A stretch of DNA of 64,000 bases, from assembly GCF_002019635.1 (NCBI RefSeq), contig NZ_KV917372.1, forward strand, positions 124,001 through 188,000, given 5' to 3'. The notes under the pieces were generated by a model. That model did not search any database. It was not told the origin of the DNA and worked only from the letters and a program-made list of their open reading frames with translations. The position numbers and the translations under genes were made by a program. This document shows, in pieces, positions 58,837-64,000 of the stretch (position 1 is the first letter of the stretch; the number at the start of each line of letters is the position of its first letter). This DNA is from Metabacillus halosaccharovorans. Its GTDB lineage: Bacteria > Bacillota > Bacilli > Bacillales > Bacillaceae.

Positions 58837-60442
58837 TAAACTTTCACAGTATGTTGATAATCTACTAATTGAACAAGAACATGTTGATATACGCACTCAT
58901 TTAAAAAGCTGTGAAGATTGTATGCATGTAGTCAATGCTTTCACGGAGGAACAACAATTTTTAAAAGAAACTTTACAAACTCCAACTTTAGCTGATGATT
59001 TTGCTTCTTTAGTCCTCAACGAATTGGAGTCTTATGGTCAGACAGCTGTCCGTAAAAAGAGGAGTCCTTGGAAGCGTATGACGCTTGTCGCTGCTGGAAC
59101 TGTATTAGTGATTGGGTTAGGAACAACACTACACCCTAGCTTTGCACAGTGGATAGGTGGCCTTTTCTCAACAGAGCAAGTGGATGAAGGTTTAAGAATG
59201 GCATCTGATGCAGGGTTAGTAAAACGAATCAATCAAGAAGTAACAGATAAAGGGATTACCTTAAAAGTGGAAGATGTTTTTGCCGATTCTTCCCGGGTGG
59301 CGTTATCCTATCAAATTTTAAATAAAAATGGACAATCACAAGATTCATATATTGAAATAACTGATTCGAAGAACAACATCATGGCAAGTGATCAAAATGG
59401 AAAAAAACTTGATGGATTAAGCATGGGTTGGTCAGAAGGAAGTGACTACGGGCTAATCGAATTTTCATTACGCGAACAAGAAGCATTGGAAAAGGTTACC
59501 GTAAATTTTGATTTAGTCGAGCTAAACGGAATTAAAGGTAACTGGGAGTTAGAGTTTCCTGTTGATTTAAAAGAGAGTCTTAAAAACACAACTACTCTCT
59601 CATTAAATGATGCAAAAACAAGCCTGCATGGTGTAACCATTAACATGAAGGAAGTTCGCTTTGCACCTTCCTCTAATGAATTATTGTATGAAACATCTTT
59701 TGTAAAAGAAGAACAAGTTAGAATAGAAGAAAAAATAAAGCAGCTTGAAGAGAAATTTGGTGTAGAAAGCACAGACTCCTTTACTAACTTTGGATCAGCC
59801 ATTCAATATCATATTGAGAATGACAAAAATCAGGCTATATATCACCATAACACCTTCTTTGAAGATAAAGGACACACTAGTGATTTAGGAATGCTACAAG
59901 GTACTGGCCAACAGATGGGTCAAATCGGTCATAATGCGTGGAATGAGTCATTTATCCCGCAAAAAGAGAATGCCAAATTGACCTTTGTGTTAGATGGGGT
60001 TATAAAAACAGTACCTTCGGATTTTTCCATTAAAATAAAACCAAACGAGTTGAGGAAAAAACCTGTCTCATTTGAATACGAGGGTAATTATATAACGATT
60101 AAAAAGGCGAAAAAACAAAGTATGTATTCGCTACGTAAATCTCTAATCCCAATTAAAAAGGAAACGATGTTTAAAATTGAAATGGAAGGCGGCAAAGAAG
60201 CTCCGTCTTCAGATCTTGGAGCTTGGGTTATAGTGGATGACAAAGGAAAAAAATATTTCACTTATCCTAGCGGTTCCATTTTAGATGAAAAAGATGAGAA
60301 CGGCCGCTATAAGACAACTATTGATCTCATTTCATATGATTTGGATGAAATTCCTGAAGAACTAACCTTACATTTACTTTCCGTGACTCGGTATTATGAA
60401 GTTAAAGAGAAGTGGAAGGTTCCGTTATATTCATCAAATTGA
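58817..60442 (+). CDS. Zinc-finger anti-sigma factor with DUF4179-type extracellular domain
   Basis: About 541 residues from ATG 58817 (MNCPTGDKLSQYVDNLLIEQ), after GGAGGAGGCTATTTTC. IRTHLKSCEDCMHVVNAF is the ZAS motif (HxxxCxxC) that holds the sigma factor inside the cell. One helix at about 90-108 (MTLVAAGTVLVIGLGTTLHP) is followed by a large external domain, with GITLKVEDVFADSSRVALSY and LISYDLDEIPEELTLHLLSV typical of DUF4179/DUF5643 proteins. It would release the sigma factor on envelope stress, usually after regulated proteolysis. Operon with the sigma gene. Confidence 0.9.
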   Translation: MNCPTGDKLSQYVDNLLIEQEHVDIRTHLKSCEDCMHVVNAFTEEQQFLKETLQTPTLADDFASLVLNELESYGQTAVRKKRSPWKRMTLVAAGTVLVIGLGTTLHPSFAQWIGGLFSTEQVDEGLRMASDAGLVKRINQEVTDKGITLKVEDVFADSSRVALSYQILNKNGQSQDSYIEITDSKNNIMASDQNGKKLDGLSMGWSEGSDYGLIEFSLREQEALEKVTVNFDLVELNGIKGNWELEFPVDLKESLKNTTTLSLNDAKTSLHGVTINMKEVRFAPSSNELLYETSFVKEEQVRIEEKIKQLEEKFGVESTDSFTNFGSAIQYHIENDKNQAIYHHNTFFEDKGHTSDLGMLQGTGQQMGQIGHNAWNESFIPQKENAKLTFVLDGVIKTVPSDFSIKIKPNELRKKPVSFEYEGNYITIKKAKKQSMYSLRKSLIPIKKETMFKIEMEGGKEAPSSDLGAWVIVDDKGKKYFTYPSGSILDEKDENGRYKTTIDLISYDLDEIPEELTLHLLSVTRYYEVKEKWKVPLYSSN

Positions 60443-60463
60443 GACCCTCACCATGATGAGCTA

Positions 60464-60502
60464 AATTTCACCCTCAAGAGTTAAGTTCTTGAGGGTGAAA
60501 TT
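60464..60502. terminator. Long perfect hairpin after the anti-sigma gene
   Basis: AATTTCACCCTCAAGA, loop GTTAAGT, TCTTGAGGGTGAAATT: 16 perfect pairs, no T tract on the plus strand. Probable terminator or 3' processing barrier. Confidence 0.65.
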
Positions 60503-60642
60503 ATATACTACTTATGTATATGGCGCTAATAGCTTACTGGGAATTTTTCCGCTATAAGTGTTTCTACATAATATAGAACGTAACTGTTTTGTTCTACAAA
60601 CTAGCAGATTGCTGCATACTTAATACACAAACGACCAGGTTG

Positions 60643-61098
60643 ATGAACTACAATATTATAGAGCATTTGGATATATTGTGGAATGAAGTATCTGAAAGAA
60701 TAAGTGACGATCATATTAATAGTGCGAAAATTTTTTATGATGAGGAAGATTTATTTTACAATAGATTGTTTGCAAATAGTTCTTGTTGTTTAAAGGATTA
60801 TAGGGGAATTTATAAGGCATTTAAAGTCTGGTGGAGCAGTTTCGCAGGGCAGTTTTCTATAGAAAGATCTATTGACGAAAAAAGTCATGGATTATATGAA
60901 GAACTGAAAAGTTCACTATCCCAAAAAGGAATTATTCCAAAAAAAGAATTAAGTATTTGCTTAGTTTATGATGATTGTTTGTTATTTGATTTAGAGGTAA
61001 CTTCTTATTTTGCTATTATTCCTATAAAAAATTTTTATGTTAATTATAATGATGTGGTTCACAACTTGGTGGCGCATATTGCTGAAGATAAAAATTAA
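60643..61098 (+). CDS. Soluble protein of unknown function
   Basis: About 151 residues from ATG 60643 (MNYNIIEHLDILWNEVSERI), near CCAGGTTG; the frame is open 54 bases upstream. Asp/Glu-rich with aromatic patches: FYDEEDLFYNRLFANSSCCL, AFKVWWSSFAGQFSIERSID, ICLVYDDCLLFDLEVTSYFA, IPIKNFYVNYNDVVHNLVAH. No membrane segment, no known motif. The size and orphan nature are similar to immunity-type proteins, but nothing confirms that. Confidence 0.65.
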   Translation: MNYNIIEHLDILWNEVSERISDDHINSAKIFYDEEDLFYNRLFANSSCCLKDYRGIYKAFKVWWSSFAGQFSIERSIDEKSHGLYEELKSSLSQKGIIPKKELSICLVYDDCLLFDLEVTSYFAIIPIKNFYVNYNDVVHNLVAHIAEDKN

Positions 61099-61203
61099 AA
61101 TTGCTTTGATATTGTGAAGTATTGTACTTAACGTATTGAAAACAAAAGGCTTATTACTCAATACACCGAATTTATAGATAAAATTGACTGAGGGTGAACG
61201 TTT

Positions 61204-62067
61204 TTGAGATACACAGATCGTTCTTTAAGGATTCTAAAATATGCAGAAATGGAAGCTGAAAGGACAACCAAGATTGTTTATCCAATTCATTTATTACTAG
61301 GGGTATTGCTCGAGAGGACAAGTGTGTGTGCTGAATTATATATTAATTATCCAAATCTTACTGAGATATTAAATAAAAGAGTAACGGGTATACAATTTGA
61401 TAAGGATGATAAAGGATTTAATTATGAACCTTTTACACTAAATATTTCTCAAACCACGAAAAGAGTATTAGCGTACGCAGAGGATCAAATGAAGCGTTTC
61501 AAACAAATTTATTTAAATGAAGGACATATAGTGGACGCCATATTTAAAGTTAATGACAGGTTAACGAGAGCAATAATTGATGGATTGGATGTCTCTCGTA
61601 TTCTTGAAATTGTGTCTCTGCCGAGAGATATGATCGTTTCTTTAAAAGATTATTCGTTTCCTTCCATTCCCAAAAGTAGAATAACATTTAGAAAGGCAAA
61701 CCAAAAGGATGCTCCTTCCTTGAAAACCTTTGTAGAAAAGGAATTTGGAAATGGATGGCTAGATTCAATTGAAAACGGATTTTCACAAGAAAATATTCCA
61801 ATTTTTATAGCTCTAGATAGGCAAGAGATTATTGGATTCGCTTGCTTTGATGTAGTTAGAAGAAAAAAAGGAATATTCGGTCCAATGGGTACATCTTTAT
61901 CAAATAGAATGCAAGGAATAGGATATACTCTACTTCATTATTGTTTAGGTGAGATAAAGGAAATTGGATATGAATATGCTGTTATTGGTGAAGCAGGGCC
62001 TCTTGAGTTTTATGAAAAAGCTTGCAATGCTGTTGTTATCCCAAAAAAGTTCACTGATCATCGATAG
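61204..62067 (+). CDS. Clp N-domain fused to a GNAT acetyltransferase
   Basis: 287 residues; TTG 61204 after GAGGGTGAACGTT. Residues 1-145 carry two Clp_N repeats: TDRSLRILKYAEMEAERTTK then YPIHLLLGVLLE, and ISQTTKRVLAYAEDQMKRFK then YLNEGHIVDAIFK, as in ClpC. Residues 155-287 are GNAT (RITFRKANQKDAPSLKTFVE, FIALDRQEIIGFACFDVV, GPMGTSLSNRMQGIGYTLLH for motif A, and GPLEFYEKACNAV). ClpC N-domains bind adaptor or phosphoarginine proteins, so the fusion suggests an acetyltransferase aimed at protein targets or stress signals. No AAA+ module. Confidence 0.9.
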   Translation: MRYTDRSLRILKYAEMEAERTTKIVYPIHLLLGVLLERTSVCAELYINYPNLTEILNKRVTGIQFDKDDKGFNYEPFTLNISQTTKRVLAYAEDQMKRFKQIYLNEGHIVDAIFKVNDRLTRAIIDGLDVSRILEIVSLPRDMIVSLKDYSFPSIPKSRITFRKANQKDAPSLKTFVEKEFGNGWLDSIENGFSQENIPIFIALDRQEIIGFACFDVVRRKKGIFGPMGTSLSNRMQGIGYTLLHYCLGEIKEIGYEYAVIGEAGPLEFYEKACNAVVIPKKFTDHR

Positions 62068-62193
62068 AGCGCGTTAAAAAATGAACGAGCCTTTTTATGG
62101 AAGGATATCAAATAATAGAACTGTTACATTAGAATAACGGGTTAAATATCCTATAGTTAGTATTTGGGCTTAGGGTGAATACAATAATTCACA

Positions 62194-62240
62194 ATTCAGA
62201 AATCAAACGCTAATCTTGAATAAGAATTATTTGATTGCTG
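62194..62240 (+). repeat. Degenerate A repeat
   Basis: CAATTCAGAAATCAAACGCT then AATCTTGAATAAGAATTATT: the TTGAATAAG loop is preserved and the arms are worn. Confidence 0.5.
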
Positions 62241-62340
62241 CGGAGGCTTTATTTCTATATAGGTTTCAGCTTAAGAGGCTATTGAGTGAATTAATGATTT
62301 CAATTACGTAAATTATTTTCAAATTTATCAGGGGGAAATG

Positions 62341-62499
62341 ATGAAGAATTTATTATTAGCAATTTTGGGTGCAATAGTTACTTGGTTTGTAATAAGTTTT
62401 TTTACACATGATTTAGAGTTTAATTATTTGGTTCCGCTTATCATAGGTATTGTAATTGGTTATGGTATTGGAAAAAGAGATAATGCGCCCACACATTGA
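62341..62499 (+). CDS. Two-helix mini membrane protein (52 residues)
   Basis: ATG 62341 after CAGGGGGAAATG. MKNLLLAILGAIVTWFVISF then FTHDLEFNY, VPLIIGIVIGYGIGKRDNAP and TH. Two short helices with a polar turn, typical of small uncharacterised Bacillus membrane proteins. The strong GGGGG site and intact frame support it. Followed 170 bases later by a GNAT gene. Confidence 0.65.
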   Translation: MKNLLLAILGAIVTWFVISFFTHDLEFNYLVPLIIGIVIGYGIGKRDNAPTH

Positions 62500-62668
62500 A
62501 TTTTTTCAGTTATTAACCGTGAAATTTAACAGATTTGTGAAGAACACTTAGAAAGGGAAAGAGGATTGTTAAGGATTTCACTAAAACTAATAAGCAGTGT
62601 AGTGAAAGGAGGAAAAGAGCTTCAATATATAGAAATATCATAATCTTGGTGAGTAAGGAGAGGTATAA

Positions 62669-63067
62669 ATGAATGATAAAGTAATAATAAATATACCAAT
62701 AAATACTAATGAAGTACCAGAATTAAGAGAGCTTGTTGGTTGGAGTAGACGAGACGAAGATTTCCCGACATTGTTTGAACGTTGTAATTTCTGGGCAGGG
62801 GTTAGAGACGAAAATGATAAACTGATTGCCTTTGGTTATGTTTGTGGTATGGGCTTAGAACATGGTTATCTGGAAGATATTATCGTTCATCCTTCTTATC
62901 AGGGGCAAGGAATTGGTGCTGCGTTAGTAAAGGAATTATTGCGTAAATCCAAACGTTTTGGATTAGGAATTGTAACGGTATCATACGAGCAGAACAAAAC
63001 TAACTTTTATAATGCATGTGGCTTTACACCTGGTTCAGGAGGAGTTTGGCGATCATATACTGAATAA
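62669..63067 (+). CDS. GNAT family N-acetyltransferase (short)
   Basis: 132 residues; ATG 62669 after AAGGAGAGGTATAA. FWAGVRDENDKLIAFGYVCG (beta2-3), YLEDIIVHPSYQGQGIGAAL (motif A, QGQGIG), SYEQNKTNFYNACGFTPGSG (motif B, FY..CGF). The N-terminal beta1-alpha1 is in REDFPTLFERCNF-like sequence (RRDEDFPTLFERCNF). One of the smallest GNATs here but complete in the core. Substrate unknown. An A repeat follows. Confidence 0.92.
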   Translation: MNDKVIINIPINTNEVPELRELVGWSRRDEDFPTLFERCNFWAGVRDENDKLIAFGYVCGMGLEHGYLEDIIVHPSYQGQGIGAALVKELLRKSKRFGLGIVTVSYEQNKTNFYNACGFTPGSGGVWRSYTE

Positions 63068-63089
63068 TTCCTTCAACTAACGGACACTT

Positions 63090-63141
63090 TTCTTCAATCT
63101 TATTCAATCGAACGCCATTCTGGAACAAGGTTGTGCGCATT
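63090..63141 (+). repeat. Dispersed repeat, A part
   Basis: TTCTTCAATCTTATTCAATC then GAACGCCATTCTGGAACAAG and GTTGTGCGCATT. It sits between convergent genes (GNAT plus, WYL minus). Confidence 0.65.
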
Positions 63142-63188
63142 AATCATTTAAAAGGAAAATTATAGTATCCAGACACTTGAAGGCATCC

Positions 63189-64000
63189 TTAACTTTTATA
63201 CATAGTTAAAATCTCTTCAGCTTGTTTTCGTAATCCATCTATTAATTCCATTGGTTCTATTATTCGTGCATGACGTCCAAGTCTTAAAAATAGGGGTGTT
63301 ATAAAACCAAGTTCACCTTTATCAATGATTGTATCAATGTATCCAGTTCCATCTTCTTCTGTGACAACAAAACCCTCAAAATAAGGAACACTTTTACATT
63401 GACGTACACCCTCCATTGTTAAGTGTACATGTAACCGGATAGGTTTTTTTACTTCATGGAAGTCGAACCATTCTTCTAAACTCAGGAATTCAGCTTCACT
63501 TTTTTCGTTTGAAATGATTGAAAGAATACGATCTACTCGTAAAAGTAAAATTTTTTTCTTATCATAATCGTAAGCAGGCAAATACCATAAACCATCATGT
63601 GCATATACACCGATTGGTCGAATGTGTTTTTCCCTCATTCCTGTTTTGGATTCATATTGAATATGTACATCTCTATTCCCAATAGAATACTCTAACATTT
63701 CATTTAATAATGGCGAATCAATTGTTCGCTTAGGGTTCCAAAATGCAATATGTGAACGTATTTTATCTACTCTTGTTTTTGCTTCACTTTGAAGTGAGTT
63801 ATATAATTTATGTTCAACCGAGGTAATCTCAGCATCAAATGGCAAACTGCGATAATATTTTAGCGATTGAAAAGAGAAGAAGATTGAAACAGCTTCTTCT
63901 TCAGTAAATAAAATAGGGGGAAGAAAAGAATTTGTTAATACGGTATAACCCCCATTCCGTCCTTGTTCAGCATAAATCGGCAATCCTATATCACATAAAT
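63189..64000 (-). CDS. YafY/WYL-domain transcriptional regulator, 5' end outside the window
   Basis: The visible 264-plus residues begin within the DeoR-type HTH tail (IGLPIYAEQGRNGGYTVLTN) and the frame stays open to base 64000, so the DNA-binding helices are beyond the edge. The WYL domain spans about residues 100-180: VHIQYESKTGMREKHIRPIG then VYAHDGLWYLPAYDYDKKKI and LLLRVDRILSI. The WCX-like C terminus ends HARIIEPMELIDGLRKQAEE. Such proteins sense ligands, often nucleotides or oligonucleotides, and usually control neighbouring genes. Confidence 0.92.
   Translation of the reverse strand, partial: LCDIGLPIYAEQGRNGGYTVLTNSFLPPILFTEEEAVSIFFSFQSLKYYRSLPFDAEITSVEHKLYNSLQSEAKTRVDKIRSHIAFWNPKRTIDSPLLNEMLEYSIGNRDVHIQYESKTGMREKHIRPIGVYAHDGLWYLPAYDYDKKKILLLRVDRILSIISNEKSEAEFLSLEEWFDFHEVKKPIRLHVHLTMEGVRQCKSVPYFEGFVVTEEDGTGYIDTIIDKGELGFITPLFLRLGRHARIIEPMELIDGLRKQAEEILTMYKS

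Noticed and set aside
60464-60502. Long palindrome as an operator
   Set aside because: A 16-pair stem with a seven-base loop right after a stop codon fits an RNA hairpin better than a protein site.

Overview
The window is low-GC Firmicute DNA, most likely from a spore-forming Bacillales (Bacillaceae or Caryophanaceae). Signs of this are strong AGGAGG-type ribosome binding sites, frequent TTG/GTG starts, a GerAB-type germinant permease, two ECF sigma/anti-sigma pairs, a YidC gene preceded by a MifM-like arrest peptide, many Bacillus-type DUF families (DUF3231, DUF3291, DUF1569, DUF3600, CBO0543, DUF3953) and a cobalamin operon whose gene order follows the cobI operon of Bacillus (Priestia) megaterium. 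I cannot name the species.

Layout. (1) 1-16 kb: AT-rich accessory DNA of short, mostly plus-strand single genes (GNAT acetyltransferases, DJ-1/PfpI, HAD phosphatase, lipoprotein, DinB proteins, an ECF sigma/DUF3600 pair). Many neighbours are decayed by one-base shifts or in-frame stops. Genes are separated by a dispersed repeat with a terminator-like part (A) and a GGGGCAGG part (B). (2) 16.6-16.9 kb, minus strand: a 196-nt RNA with tRNA-like acceptor, D, anticodon-stem and T arms but about 124 nt of structured sequence in place of the anticodon loop. (3) 17-34 kb: more single genes: GNATs, an aminoglycoside-phosphotransferase-like kinase, a nucleotidyltransferase, an orphan FabZ with Asn for the catalytic His, arylamine N-acetyltransferase, YidC with its MifM-like leader, NUDIX, DUF3231, GerAB, and a dead MarR/GNAT locus whose operators survive. 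(4) 34-36 kb: a TetR regulator and a serine beta-lactamase-like hydrolase, with matching operators before each gene. (5) 36.6-41.8 kb: cobalamin riboswitch, terminator and a five-gene Nik/Opp-type ABC importer, probably for cobalt. (6) 41.9-55.8 kb: second cobalamin riboswitch and the operon cbiH60-J-C-D-ET-L-F-G-A-sirC-cysG(A)-cbiY-[SAM methyltransferase]-cbiX. (7) 56-64 kb: sulfite-oxidase-like protein, GrpB, ECF sigma/anti-sigma pair, a Clp_N-GNAT fusion, small membrane proteins and a WYL regulator running off the right edge.

How parts work together: the two riboswitches should shut off metal import and corrin synthesis together when cobalamin is plentiful. The operon holds every step from uroporphyrinogen III to cobyrinic acid a,c-diamide by the anaerobic (early cobalt) route; lower-ligand, aminopropanol and adenosylation steps are not here. 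The accessory region looks like a collection of detoxification and modification genes gained and lost one at a time, with the repeats marking gene boundaries.
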